DNA of 64,000 nucleotides, from positions 255,975-319,974 of the forward strand of contig MNCI01013673.1 of NCBI GenBank assembly GCA_015680685.1, given 5' to 3'. Below, in pieces: positions 11,640 to 24,189 of the stretch. The DNA comes from Gnetum montanum (lineage: Eukaryota > Streptophyta > Gnetopsida > Gnetales > Gnetaceae). The notes under the pieces were generated by a model, which ran no database searches, was not told the DNA's origin, and saw only the letters and a program-made list of their open reading frames with translations. The position numbers and the translations under genes were made by a program. Positions within the stretch are counted from its first letter, which is position 1. Each line of letters begins with the position of its first letter.

Positions 11640-11940
11640 ATAATATATGTCTTGGCATAGATAAACTATCTATCTGGCTACTAACGGAAAACACAACTTA
11701 TTCTTGTAAAACTATCATAAGAAAACCTCCATCTTTATAACATATTTTTAAACCTATAGAACATTCATAAGAAAATTTCCATCTTATGATATATACTTAA
11801 ACCTGTAGAACCATCACAAGAAAATTTTTCATCTTACGATATATACTTATATTACAACACAATTCATATTGCAATAAAAAATAATTCATCCTAGCACATA
11901 CAATAAAAAATAATTCATCTTGGCAATGAAACTGCATGAA
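11640..11940. repeat. Degenerate internal repeats in TRIM-like element
   Basis: Words such as aaacctccatcttta, gaaaatttccatctta and gaaaatttttcatctta, each followed by tatatactta-like sequence, recur every 60-70 bp, and cataataattcatctt-like words recur after them. The array is old and degenerate, without coding potential. Confidence 0.55.
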
Positions 11941-12482
11941 TACTCCATCTTGGAAAGAAATCTTCCTAAAACCACTAGTGATGAAACCACACAAGAAAAA
12001 AACAATTTTTCTTATATACATTGATGAAATCACATGAGAAACTCATCCTATGAAATCAACAACTATTTCACAAAAATAATCCATTTTATGCAAACAATGA
12101 AAAAACTCTAGAAACAACATGTTCAACATATCCTCTATATTACATGTGAAAAATTCATTCATTATGTTATACACCTACATGCTATACTAGATGTTACACC
12201 ATCACTACCCATCCATAGCAAAATTCACATTGGATATTAAAATTTGAGCTACTCCATATCTAGTTATAATTTATTTGCTAAATATTCAATCTATCAATGT
12301 AAAGTGTAAACCAATAATGATCATGAATACATTTATGAATAGTAATACCTACAAAATAGTGGAACCATCATAGTAAAACCTCTATAGTAAAACTAGAAAA
12401 AACCTATAGAAAAACTTATACTTATGCAACCTTGTGTAAAAATCATCTTGTTTAAGAAGAGGTGCATTAACAATACAACACC

Positions 12483-12503
12483 ATATATATATATATATAT
12501 ATA
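12483..12503. repeat. (AT)n microsatellite
   Basis: About ten AT units just upstream of the primer-binding site of the TRIM-like element. Confidence 0.9.
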
Positions 12504-12524
12504 GGGTATTGAAATTTAAACCTT

Positions 12525-12536
12525 GCTCTAATACCA
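12525..12536 (-). promoter_or_regulatory. Primer-binding site, initiator tRNA-Met type
   Basis: On the minus strand this reads TGGTATTAGAGC, adjacent to the end of the right-hand LTR. The usual plant copia form has C where the second T-T step is here. It is the strongest sign that the flanking repeats are LTRs. Confidence 0.6.
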
Positions 12537-12538
12537 AT

Positions 12539-12870
12539 TGGTAGGAAAATGAGGGAAAACCATCAACATAGCAAAGTATAAACTATTAATAGAAAATCAA
12601 TCACATGTCAAAGCCATTGTGACAAAATACAATAGAAAAGAAAGCGATACCCAAGCCCTTGGAAAACTAGGGTAAATTATTGAGAAATGCAATTCTATTT
12701 ATTTTTATCACAATAAATACATGCAATTACTTGTATAACAAGTAAACTATTTCTAAATTAATTTATAGATATCTCATATTTCTCCAATTCTAATGATCTA
12801 ATTTAGAATTTTCAAAAACTTTCTTGAGGGTTTGATCAAATGATCTTTAAAAACCATAATATTCTTGATA
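12539..12870 (-). repeat. 5' LTR of TRIM-like element (approximate)
   Basis: Right copy of the direct repeat. It starts tggtaggaaaatg, and similarity to 11074-11400 is clear as far as about 12840. Confidence 0.55.
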
Positions 12871-12880
12871 ATGCTATCCT

Positions 12881-13800
12881 AGAAAATATAACCAAGAGTT
12901 TCTATGATTTGCAAGTAGCAATTCCAAAAACCATCCATTTTTTACTTAGTATTAACATAGAAACTGTTCAAAGCATGGACATTAACTATTTCTTAAAGTC
13001 GTATCCCATGGAATTAAAGACTCTATGGTTAGTTTAGACACCAAATTCAAGAATTTCTATGCATTCTTAAAATCCATTGTCAAGATAAAAGAAACACAGT
13101 ATCATCTATAGTTTGCATTCATTTTTAAAACTCATTTTAAATTACATGGGATTCATTATTAGTTGCAGTTGATTTCTTAAAAAATAAATAGCATTACAGG
13201 TTAACCAGGTAAAATATAATGAGTAACAATTACTTGGAAAAAATATAATGGTATGAAAAAACACATTAAAAAATTTGAAGATATACGAAATCTGATCAGT
13301 ATTAAACCTATTCTAGGAAATAGCAAACTCATGAAAACTTTGAGATCCCATTTTTGGTCTTGAATGCAATGGTCATACAAGGGGGGAGGGGATGTTAGAT
13401 CCCAAAAAGAAAATTTTTATAATTAAATGAGATTAAGTACATGATCAACATCTGAACTTATTGATGATTAAATAGGGAGAAGAACAATGTCAAATGCAGA
13501 TGTTGAGGGAAAACATCTTGATACATAATCCTTCACAGGGTGTGGGAGTACATTCCAAAGAGCAACCTCATGCTAGGAATCAATAAGAACTATGAGTTAA
13601 TAAGACCAGGGGAAAAACAGAGAGCTAAAAATGCTCAAAATTATGATGAGACACTCCGATGTAGTAGATCGAGATGGGGAAGAGTGCACGAATTGGTGTA
13701 TCTGCTCCAAGGCCGCAAACAATAAAACAATTGATTAGTATCCAACTTTAACTTAGAAGTGTGAGATATAATTTGGAAATGCACAAGGCGAAGAATTTGA
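12881..13800. other. AT-rich spacer with one polypurine-like run
   Basis: No gene recognised. At 13381-13392 ggggggagggga is followed by TGTTAGATCC, which looks like a polypurine tract and LTR start on the plus strand, but no second LTR copy was found. 13540-13740 has a less AT-rich segment (frame including GEECTNWCICSKAAN) that I cannot identify. Confidence 0.45.
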
Positions 13801-16175
13801 AATTTTCCCATAATAGTTAAATGGTTAGAGTTAGACGAATCAGTGTTCTAGAAAAGAGTAGTGCATCTATGCTTCCATTTATAGTAAAGAACGAGGGGCC
13901 TAATAACTTCCAAAAGAAATTGAAGGTCAGCAGAGGGGGTGGCCAGAAAGCCAAATAAGATATCCTCATGGGAAAACTTGCATAAAGGGAAAAATTTAGA
14001 AACCCACTCCCATCAAGTCTAAGTGAAGGGGCAATGCCAAAAAATGTGGGCAAAATCATCAAGACCTCCACAGAGAGGGCAATTAGGGTTTGCAATCCCA
14101 AGGTATTCACGACGTTTGCTTATAGGTAGGCCTTGATGAAGGAGGCACCAAAGAAATTTTTTAATTTTTGGAAGAGTTGGAAGACTCGAAACTTGTCAGA
14201 AGAGGGAGAGCCAAAACTATTTAGACTCTTCTTTGTGCCATGATCTATTGCAGTGATTAACAATCATAGAGGGATCATGCAATAATTGAAAGGGGACATG
14301 TGGTTTATAGGGTAGAAGGTTCGATCCATTAATCCACTAAAGACCATGGAAGAGTCTAGGAACTGAAGCATCCAAATGTAAGTACTGATGAATGAAGTGA
14401 TAAATTCTATCAAGGCAGTGTTGCATAGATTTGGAAGCCCTGTATAAGTTTTCGAACATATCCCAAGTAATCCATTGATTGGTGAGATGAAGACATCTAA
14501 GGGAAACAACTCCCTTTTGAAACCAAATGGTGGCTGTCCTAGAATTTGAGGTAGCTAGAGGAGCAGGCGATAGGGGTAGCCACCAAGGGCCAATCTTAGA
14601 AAGGAGAGTAGGATGGGTATGAACATTATTCCAATTCACATGAGAATGTAAGACCTGCCAAGCCTTCCAAATTATTTTGAAAACATGTGTTCCAGGAATG
14701 ATAATTTCATGAGGAGAAAGGATCCAATTAATACGGTGGATACCCTTCTAGATGGAATTATTCTTAGGGAATGCTTGTCGAAGCCTTAACTAAAGAAGAT
14801 TCCCAATAATATTGGGGGCATCCAGGTGCTAAACCAACCACTTAGCAACAAGGGTGAGACCTTGCTTAAAGGAGTTCAAAAGGCCTAATCCACCTTTATT
14901 CTTAGTAAGAGTTACTATATTCTAGGCACCACGATGAAAGCCTTTTTGGGAGTCTATAGACAACCACATGAAGTCTCAAAATAAACGTTCAAGATTTTGA
15001 TAAGAAGCATGGGAAGGGTCCCAACATGAAGAATAATAAACATGGGTAGAGGAAAAAATAGACTTACAAATAAGATACTTACCAGTGAGGGTGAGGGGTT
15101 TGGTTTTCCATTTTTCAATTTTCCTTTGAATTCAAGAAAGTACTTGGTCTCAGAGCTTTGAAGTTTGGCCTCTAAAGAGAAAAGGGATTTCCAAAAGCTT
15201 AATGATTTGATGATCTTGAGTACGCTTCCAACTATAATTGGAAAATGGTTGTAGTTATTGGTGAAGCTATAAACTGAAGATTTATGCTAATTTATAGCAA
15301 ATTTAGAGAGGGAGCAATATTGCTCTACTCGAGACAAGAGCCGTTGCACATTAACAACATTGTTTTGAATAAGGAAAAAGGAGTCATTAGTGAAATGCGT
15401 ATTGAGGAGCTTATGTTGAGGAGAAGATAGATGAAACCTAGATAAAACATTATTTTGAATATCCAAGTTGATTTGATGACAAGGAAAATCAGCAACAATG
15501 ATGAAGAGGTAAGGAGAAAGAGGGTAGCCTTTCTTAACAAACCTATGAATAGAAAAGGGAGAAGTGATGTCAAAGGTAGTCACGATTCACACAATAGCAT
15601 CTGAGAATAAGCATTCTACCATATGAATGAACTTAGGGCCAAAACCCAATTTAGTCATGGTTTGGATAATGAAGTCCCACTTAATATTATCATAGGCTTT
15701 AGCATAGTCAGGCTTCATCAGGAGGATATCTTGACCCTCGTCCTCAGCCCACTTAAGACCTTCCCAAGCAACCACCACATTATTTAATATGTATCTTCCT
15801 GGGACAAAGCCAGTCTGTTGGGGGGAAATAATAAGAGCAAGGATTTTCTTTAATTGCAAAGTCAAAAATTTAGCCCAAATTTTGTAAACCACATTAAGTA
15901 AGGTGATAGGTCGCCAATTGGAGATACAAGTATGATCTCCTAATTTAGGGAGAAGACGAATAATCCCTTGGTTTAAGATTGGTCCCAAAGAACTAGTAAG
16001 CATAGCCTCTTTGATAACATGGAAGAGGTTAGAACCTACCAAATCCCAATGCTTTTGAAAAAATTCAACTGGAAAACCATCATAACCATGGGCTTTCCTA
16101 AGGCTTAGGTTAAAGTAAGCCTGTCAAAGCTCAGCTGGAGTAATGTCCAAGACTGACTTAAGTTGAAAAACAAAC
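13800..16175 (-). mobile_element. Plant LINE remnant, minus strand, 5'-truncated
   Basis: Minus-strand non-LTR retrotransposon coding sequence from just left of the copia LTR down to about 13800. It keeps part of the reverse transcriptase and the C-terminal zinc-binding region and lacks the endonuclease end. Loss of the 5' end is usual for LINE copies; here the end also coincides with the copia insertion near 16175. No clear poly-A tail was found at the 3' end. Confidence 0.85.
13817..16155 (-). pseudogene. LINE ORF2: reverse transcriptase and zf-RVT region
   Basis: ORF2 copies LINE RNA into DNA at the target site. The 151-codon frame at 15587-16042 shows LINE RT signatures in order: GIIRLLPKLGD, ISNWRPITLLNVVYKI, QTGFVPGRYILNNVVVAWE and KPDYAKAYDNIKWDF (the position normally K-x-D-x-x-KAYD). 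Farther on, near 14040-14100, a frame reads NPNCPLCGGLDDFAHIF and then WHCPF, the Cys/His pattern of the plant zinc-binding RT-associated domain. Between them many stops and frameshifts occur, and the catalytic FADD box is not readable as an intact motif. It is an old, dead copy. Confidence 0.85.
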
Positions 16176-16179
16176 AACA

Positions 16180-17114
16180 TGTAGCATTTATATTTTTTAT
16201 TGTGAAAATCAAGAGTTTAGCTGTAGGGTTGGTTGCTTGTGGATAAATATGTAAAAATTAAGTGCAATCCAAATTTTGGGCAGGCAAGAGTATCTTGTTT
16301 CCTAGGTTCAACTCAAAAACCATGGTGTATATTTACTTAAGTATGTTTCAATCATGCAAAATTTCACTGGTTGAATTAGCTACTCAATTAACACATTAAT
16401 CATAGAATAGTTTATTTAGGGTTTAATCTCTTTTGAATTGGACCAATTTCTTACCTACCTTTTTAGATTTGTAATGACCCAATGTGTAAGAAAATAATTT
16501 TGTAGAAAACCAAATGGCACAAGTAATCAAAGTACAAAATGTGGAAGCAAATGGCATAAGAAATTCACATGCATAAATAATTGGAAATGCATAATTCTTG
16601 AGAAAATGGAACTAACCTCTAACCATTGATGCCTCAAATTAAATTTGGCATTCTGATTCTTCTTTCACATAGGCACTCTACAAGGATGGTGTATGCAATC
16701 TTCAAGAATCTATGAAAGGGACCAAAATTACAATCCTATTGTGATTCATGATGCCGTTATTCTCCCATCAAGAATGAATTTATAGGCCATAGAATCAGTT
16801 ACCATAAGATACCCAATTCCAACATGCAAAAAAAAATGTGTTACCAGATATGGAGACCACCTTGATGCATTACCTAACTCATAAAAACACGTTAGTGGGT
16901 ATAGTGGCCACTTTCATACATTTACTAATCCATAAAAATGCATTAGTGGGCATGGTGACCACTTTAATGCATTAACTAACCCATAAAATGCATTAGTGGT
17001 CATCATGTCCACTTTCATGCATTAACTAATCCATAAAATGCATTAGTGGGCTTGACAACCACTTTCATGCATTAACTAATGTATAAAGTGCATTACTGGG
17101 TAACACATGCTACA
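16180..17114 (-). repeat. 3' LTR of copia element
   Basis: On the plus strand it begins TGTAGCA and ends TGCTACA, a perfect 7-bp inverted terminal repeat, length 935 bp. It abuts the polypurine tract at 17115. The left flank is caaca (16175-16179), the presumed target duplication; its partner would lie beyond the missing 5' LTR. Confidence 0.8.
16858..17100. repeat. Tandem repeats of about 60 bp inside the copia LTR
   Basis: Four to five degenerate units, each containing actaa-ccataaa-atgcattagtgg followed by a variable ten bases and ccacttt. Repeats of this kind in U3 can carry transcription-factor sites, but no function is shown here. Confidence 0.85.
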
Positions 17115-17127
17115 ATCTCCCACTTGG
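17115..17127 (-). promoter_or_regulatory. Polypurine tract of copia element
   Basis: The minus strand reads CCAAGTGGGAGAT directly before the LTR, the form usual for plant copia elements (gtgggagattgt). Confidence 0.75.
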
Positions 17128-17489
17128 TCTCCATATTTAATCAAGTTCAGATTTTAAGAAATAAATGCATGAATCATTGTAATAGTTCCTCTTAATGTGA
17201 GTATTATCTTCCATGTATTATAATGCATGATCTTTCAAATGCAATTCCTTATATGGTAACTTAACTTTATGAATAAACTCAATGTTCATTCTAGGTCCTT
17301 CCATATGTGTATTTTCTCTAATAACTATATGCCCAAACCATATGAGAAAATAGCACAATTGAATAAGATTTTCATTAAGACTGTAAGTTGTACCTACAAC
17401 AAATTACATTATGGAACCAAGTCCCATACAAAATACATGATCCTTAAATGACTTTGGTGGCATTTCTTTTGTCAAAGGATCAACTATCA

Positions 17490-20400
17490 TTAATTTAGTG
17501 CTTATATGTGCAATGACCACTTTGTCTTACCTAATGCATTCCCTTATGGCTGAGTACTTGATGTTGATGTGTTTAATTTCACTACCACTCTTATTATTCT
17601 TAGTCATAAAGACATCAGTTGAATTGTCACAAGACATTCTTAATGGCCTAGATATAGAATCCACAATTCTGAGCCTTGATATGAAACTATTTAGGCATAC
17701 GCCGTGTAAAGTAGCCTCAAAAAAAGAAACGAACTCTAACTCCATGTTGGAAGTAGCAAAAAAGTTTGCTTTCCACTCCTCCAAGATATAGGTCCTCTAG
17801 CTAGCACAAAAACATAACCAAATGTTGATTTTCATGAATCAACATAGCCAGCAAAGTCTAATTCGAAGTAGCCAATCATCTCCAAGGAGTTAGTTTATTT
17901 ATACATAAGCATGTAGTCTTTTGTACCTTGAAGGTACCTCATCACTTTCTTTTCAACCCTCCAGTGGTCAATACCTAGATTACTCTAATATCTATCCAAC
18001 ATTCCCATAGCAAATGCAATGTTAGGTCTTGTGTATACCTGAGCATACATAAGGCTTCCAACAACTGAAGCATATAGAATGTTGCTCATCTAACTTTTCT
18101 CTAAATCATTCCTAGGGCACTGGTTCAAATTGAACCTGTAACCCTTCACAATGGATGCTATACTTGGTGAACAATCTTTCATCCAAAACCTCTAAAATTT
18201 ATTGATATAGGTTTCCTATGACAATCGTAGAATACATCTAGATCTATCCCTATGGATTTGTATGCTAATGACATAGGATGCCTCACCCATATCATTCATG
18301 TCAAAATTCTTAGAGAGAAAATGTTTCACCTTGTATAGAAGTCCACTATTATTGGTTGCAAGAAGGATATCATCCACATATAGAACAAGGAAATAGATTT
18401 TACTCCCATTGACCTTTTGGTATATACATTGATCCATGATGATTTCTTCAAACTCAAACAAAGTGATTATGTCATAGAATTTTAAGTACCATTGATGGGA
18501 GGCCTATTTCAATCCATATATGGATTTCTTGAGCTTGCATACCAATTGCTCACCATCACTATAGAAAAATCCTTCAGATTGTTTCATATAAATCTCTTCC
18601 TCTAGATCACCATTAAGGAATTTTGTTTTTACATCCATTTGATGTTATTCAATATCAAAATGGGCAACCAATGTAATGATAACATGAAGGGAGTCCTTCT
18701 TAGATACATGAGAAAAGGTCTCCTTGTAATCTATTCCCTCCTTCTGAGTGAACTCTTTAGCAACAAGTCTAGCCTTATATCTTTCAATGTTTTCCAATGA
18801 ATCTTTCTTAGTCTTGAAGACCCATTTGCATCCAATGGATTTTACACCATCAAGAAACTTGACAAGATCCCAGACTCCATTAGATGACATAGAGTTTATT
18901 TCATCTTTCATGGCATCATACAAAAAGTTAGATTTGTTACAACTCATGGCTTGTGAAAATGTTTTAGGATCATTTTCAGCTCTTATGTTGTAGTTAGACT
19001 GATGTAGATACATCATATAGTCACTAGGAATTGCTAATTGCCTTACTCTAGTATATCTTCTTAATGTTGGTTCATCATTCTCTTAAGGATCATGATGTTC
19101 AATAGGCTATTCAATAGGTTTTGGTATCTGTTGTTCATCTAGATGTACTACTTCTTGATTAGTAGTTTGTAGAACTTTAATGACTAGTTAATGTTTAGTA
19201 CAAATTTGTGCTCTAGTCATATTGTGCACAATAATTAGTCTATCATTTGAAATAGTAGGCTAAGCATCTATATGATCAATCTTAGGAACAATGTTCCAAG
19301 ATCTGCTACTCCCACTAATTAAGTCATTCTCGGGAAATTTAGCATTCCTTGATTCCAAATATGTAGTAGTATATGATTGGCAATAAAATCTATATTCCTT
19401 ATGCTATTTAGCATATCCAATGAAATACACACTTATGGTCCTTGGGTCTAGCTTCTTTTTCTTGTAGACTATAGACTCTTACTTCAAGCAGGCATCCCCA
19501 AATGCATATATGTCACAAATTCAATTTCCAACCCTTCCATAATTCAAATGATGTCTTTAAGATAGCCTTGATTGCAACTCAGTTTAATATATACACCACT
19601 GTCTTGAGAGCTTCAGTCCATAAAGACTTTGAAAGCTTGGAGCCGCTAAGCATACTTTGCACTATGTCCAATATTGTTTGATTTCTTCTTTTTGCCACAC
19701 CATTCTAGTTTGGAGAACCAAGCATAGTGTACTGGGAAACAATCCCATGCTCTTGAAGAAACTTAGCAAATGGACTAGGTGCTTGTCCATCATTAGTATA
19801 TCTATCATAGTATTCACTACCTTTGTTATATCTCACTATCTTTATTTGCTTACCACATTGTTTCTCTACTTCAATCTTAAACACCTTTAAGGCATCTAAA
19901 GCTTCACTCTTGTTATGAAGAAAGTAGAGATACATATATCATGAGTAATCATCAATAAAGGTAATGAAATACTTTTGACCATATGCATCCATATCTGGAC
20001 TACAAATAACTATATGTATGATCTCTAATATGTTTGAACTCCTCTTGGCACCTTTCTTTGACATATTGGTCTACTTTCCCTTTATGCAGTCCACAGAAGT
20101 GTCAGTAAAATCTGGAGTACTAGGTACTCCAGCATTTACTAATCTCTTTATTCTTTCAATAGAGATATGTCCTAATCTACAATGCCACAACATAGAGGAT
20201 TCATCATTCATAACACATCTTTTAATGCCAACATGAACATGCATAGAAGTATAAGAAGTTTCATTTTGTAAATTAATTTTAAAAAGACCATTTTTCAATA
20301 TACCATTTCCAATAAGTTTAGATGTATAATATAAACTGAATATAGTGTTTGAAAAATTAAAGGAACATCCCAATGATACAAGCCTTGAAACAGAAATTAA

Positions 20401-20789
20401 ATTCCTTGAAAAACTTGAAATATAAAATGTCTTTTCCAATTCTAAAACAAAACCACTACTTAAAACTTAAATGCATGTTCTGATTGCCTCCACATGTGAG
20501 TGCATCTTTTTGCCTAAATAGATGCATGACTCACTTCCCACTAGCTTCCTTAGGTTTTTCACCCCCTACAAGAAATTGGTAACATGGATTGTAGAACCAA
20601 AATCAATCCACCATGTGTCATCTCCAACATCAACCATATTAGATTCAAAAAAAATAGTGAGAGTTGAGTACCTTTCTTTTCAAGCCACTTCTAATATTTA
20701 AAATAATCCTTCGTGATGTGCCCTTTCTTTTTGTAGAAAAAACATCTAGATTCTTTCTTAATATCAACTTGTGTAGGCAATTTGACCTT
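17490..20789 (-). pseudogene. pol: copia zinc knuckle and pol (protease, integrase, RT, RNase H), decayed
   Basis: Reading leftwards from 20789: a zinc knuckle CFFYKKKGHITKDY near 20700-20750 in which two of the three Cys are Tyr. Then a protease region (DTWWIDFGSTIHVTNF near 20600) and the pre-integrase motif LWHCRLGHISIERIKRL near 20150. An integrase core follows with FLQEHGIVSQYTMLGSPN near 19720. RT contains VWDLVKFLDGVKSIGCKWVFKTK near 18850 and the catalytic LVLYVDDILLA near 18370. RNase H is at 17500-18100 (RPLRMSCDNSTDVFMTKN). Many stops and shifts separate these pieces. The YVDD box is intact, but the protein as a whole cannot be made. Confidence 0.9.
20785..20789. repeat. Target-site duplication ACCTT, left copy
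   Basis: ACCTT immediately left of element C, repeated at 27187-27191 immediately right of it. Confidence 0.9.
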
Positions 20790-21748
20790 TGATGAATCAT
20801 GGTTTGCCAGGTGCTGATATCGGGCCCCTGTTATTGGACCCTTAATATCAGGTACAAGATATTGGGTCTGATGAGTCCTGATATCAAACCCCTGATATTG
20901 AACCCTTGATATCAGAGTTCCAATCTCGAGTATGCAATATCGTGGCCTAATAAGCAATATCGAATACTCAATATCATGGTTCCCATGTGAGCCTATAAAT
21001 ACACAATGGGGCACATAGGAAAGCAATAGCTAGTTCAATTACAAGTTATTTTTGATTTTTAGTTCTTCTCAACCCTTTCTCCCAGTGCATGCCCATAGTG
21101 TGATGATTATAATGGTATGACATCTTTATTCGAGTGTGACGTACTTAGACATGCACATGACCAGAAATAAAGATTGAGATTACTTCATCATTGCAGCATT
21201 CATTTAGTTTAATTATTGAATTGTTATTTATTTCTTTCTTAATTAATATTTCTCTACCCTCATCGCATACCCCTGTTAGTAAACATAGAATTAGTATGAC
21301 TTAATCACAAGCATTTAAGTGTGACTACTTGGTATCCTAGTAGCATACGTAGGATATGCGCTTAGTAATCCCAATAGTAGTTGTACATGAGGTCCAAGAT
21401 GTGTACAAATGATTAAGGAATGAATCCTCATCGCACTTAGGCTAGTTTAGATTCTCTTCCCCTATGTTTTATTAGCTTAACTCTCTCTCCCTTTTCCTCC
21501 TAGCTTAATTAAAATTACTTTCTATAGTCTCTAGGAGTAGCACTAGTTTAGAACTGCATCATACACCTCACTCTGGACTAAACCATACGTGACAAAGCAA
21601 ATACTAGTCCAAATGGGAAGATAGTGAACTATGATCAGTGAGTAACTATCTAGATAACACAACTAGCCCATCTACGGAGTTTGACTAAATCATGCGTGAA
21701 ACACTTGTATTCATATGGTTGAGTGTAGCGATAGCTAGCCACTCATCA
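20790..21748 (+). repeat. 5' LTR of element C
   Basis: 959 bp. U3 carries repeated gatatc-like words (ctgatatcgggcccc, cctgatatcaaacccc and others); the TATA box is gcctataaataca near 20992. It ends gccactcatca, followed by the primer-binding site. Confidence 0.9.
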
Positions 21749-21749
21749 T

Positions 21750-21767
21750 TGGTGTCGTTGCTAGGTA
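21750..21767 (+). promoter_or_regulatory. Primer-binding site of element C (degenerate tRNA-Asp type)
   Basis: tggtgtcgttgctaggta differs by C-to-T/G-to-A type changes from the form in element E (tggcaccgttgccgggga), which complements the 3' end of plant tRNA-Asp as I recall it. Confidence 0.7.
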
Positions 21768-21882
21768 TGGTACTAGTTATTTAGATTAGTTATACCATAC
21801 AAAATCACTGTAACAAAGTATTAATGATATATCTTTCAGATAAATAAATTAAATTCAATTAAGTCACACATAATTCACAACA

Positions 21883-24189
21883 ATGTATCTTTCACAAGAT
21901 AGTGATAATGCAACATCTAGTGAGGCAATTCATTGGGGAACCAATGAGGAAGTTTGGAGTACTCAATCTTATGTAGGCATTTTATATGTTCATAAACACC
22001 CCAACGATACTCAAGCAATTTTTTCATCCAACTTAGACACCCCTAGTGAAGATGGGGCATCCCATGGAACGAAGGGGCTCGTAAGGCCTAGGACTTTCTC
22101 AATAGTTAACAAGGATTTATCTAGGGATAACTAGAAGACCTATAAAAGTCATGATGATTCTTCCACTTCTTCCTCTTCCTCTACTCCTTCAATGTCAGGT
22201 CGTGACATGGATGACCATCTTTTAAGGGATTAGTGTAGAAATAAAAATCAAGCCCATGAGCAAAGTCAGAAATGCCAACATGAATAAAGACAACATCATC
22301 CCAACTCTCAAACTCATAACCTACCTAGTGACAATGAGCTCCTACTAGCCACTAAGAGTGTAATGCATATACAAGAGGCTATTCAAATATCCTATAGGCA
22401 TTGTAAGGAAAGTTATCTACCTAGGCTTGATTTCAATAACTTTTCCAAATTTTCAAGAGGCTATGATTTATATCCGCAACATCATGTACAAGCCTTCCAT
22501 GATGCCTTTGTATGGAAAAATATTGATAATGGGTGGAAAAAACTTAAGCTCTTTTCTACGACACTCGTTGGCCAAGCAAAAGTATGGTATAGGTTCTTAA
22601 GACCGAAATTAATTCAACGTTGGATAACAATGGTAGAACTATTTAATGAAAGATATCAAACCTATGCAAGAGTGTTAGCCTTGAGTAGACAAATCCAAGA
22701 GTGGAAACAAGGCCAACATGAACCCTTGGACATGGCCTTAGAAAGATATTATGCATTGTTAAACAACTACCCAAGTCATGGGTTCTCCGAGGAAAGGCTA
22801 ATGTATCACATCATGGATGGGCTCCATAATGAAACAAGGGAGACCCTAGGGATGTATGCCAAAGGTCAACTATATGAGCTACAAACCCACCAATTCCAAG
22901 ATCTTATTAAGCAGGTAGCAAAATAAGAAGGAGAAATGGCTAAATGGGAGAATGTTAAAAGCTCTCAACAGGACCAAAATCTCAAATTAGCAAAGGCCCA
23001 TGATCATGAAGAGGAGAAATCAACTCATCTCAAGGAGGTGGAATCATCTTTGCCAATACTACAATCACTGGATGGAATTAAGGCAAAGATCAATAAGATG
23101 ATGGAATGGATACATGAAAAGTGTGGGGAATATGCTAAAAATATTAGAGGTAGAACCATGATGAACCAAGAAGCTGGATAGAACACCCTTAGACAATTAG
23201 AAAGAAGGGTTGAAGAGAATAAGAACTTAACTGCTAATCATATGTATCAATGTAACATTTGCTTGTACAATCATTCCAAAGGTCAATGTCCAATCTTGTC
23301 ACATTTACATGAGCATTGGGGAAGAATGTTACATCCATAGTTCATACAAAAATATTGTGTTCAATCACAATGGAAAAGATCCTAGTCATGGGGGAGGCCA
23401 CCCCCAAACTAGTTGCATCCTTCATATCATCCGAACCTAAGTGCTTATCAAGTTCAACATCCTATGTCCCTAACTAGTTCAACATCTTCTATCTCACCAC
23501 ATTATTATTATTCTCCTAAGTACTATTAGCCCAAGTCCTTTCCAATAAGATCACCATCTCATGTTCCTTATACTTCTCCTTACTCTCAGTATGCTCATTC
23601 TTCACCTCCTTCTACATCGCCACCAATAGTACCAGAAGGTTTTACACCACAACACCAATGCACAAACGTTACTTATGCTGCTATTGTCAACCATTGTGGG
23701 AATCCCTCAGAATGTCAAAACCATCCTTTCTTTAGACATGACCGTAGAAAGGAACAACACAGTTTCGAGACCACTACATCCTCTCACTCAGCACAAGTTC
23801 AACACCATGGTGCATCCTTCTCCTCAAACCCAATAACTCATGTTACCTTATCAGGGCCATCAATCAATACTCCAACAACTGTGCAACCCAATGAATAGAG
23901 CCACATAGGCAGACATATCGATCCTTGCATAACATCTTATGGTCAAGGGTGAAATAGTGGATCAACTCTATATCAATCAACCACATCTTCTAACTTGCCC
24001 CACTATGTCAACTTTAATACAATGTGTGCACTCCAATTTGGGTACATTCCAACCATGACATCAAAAGACATCCAGTGGTTTGGATATGACCCGGTCCCAA
24101 TATTTCTGAAATGTATGGATCCAACCCTTCCATTTATTAATTCTCACTATGATCAAAAGTTTAGTTATGAGGGATATCCTACATTCTAA
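21883..24189 (+). pseudogene. gag: gag of element C: 769-codon frame with stops, no frameshift
   Basis: From ATG 21883 to the TAA at 24187-24189 a single frame holds throughout, broken by roughly ten in-frame stops. An acidic N-terminus and a Ser-rich stretch (SSTSSSSSTPS near 22160) precede the gag core at 22363-22925: NGWKKLKLFSTTLVGQAK, VELFNERYQTYARVL and ERLMYHIMDGLHNETRE. Next come a charged helical segment (22936-23180), a knuckle-like CNICLYNHSKGQC near 23255, and a Pro/Ser/Tyr/His-rich tail with FFRHDRRKEQH near 23735. The 3' end SYEGYPTF parallels element 1. The 187-codon stretch at 22363-22926 is open, so the core decayed least or was lucky. Confidence 0.9.

Larger units (their letters stand above)
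11074..12880 (-). mobile_element. Short TRIM-like LTR element without coding capacity
   Basis: Two direct repeats of roughly 330 bp start at 11074 and 12539. They share aacatagcaaag, aaactattaata, acaagcaaactat and atatctcat in the same order. Between them lie about 1.1 kb with no ORF. Directly left of the right repeat is gctctaatacca (12525-12536), the complement of a primer-binding site TGGTATTAGAGC, one change from the common plant copia site for initiator tRNA-Met. This puts the 5' LTR on the right and the element on the minus strand. Total about 1.8 kb, consistent with a terminal-repeat retrotransposon in miniature. LTR outer ends are approximate. Confidence 0.6.

Noticed and set aside
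13381-13400. Polypurine tract plus LTR start TGTTAGATCC as evidence of another LTR element
   Set aside because: No second copy of the putative LTR and no coding remnant upstream on the plus strand; noted only as a motif.
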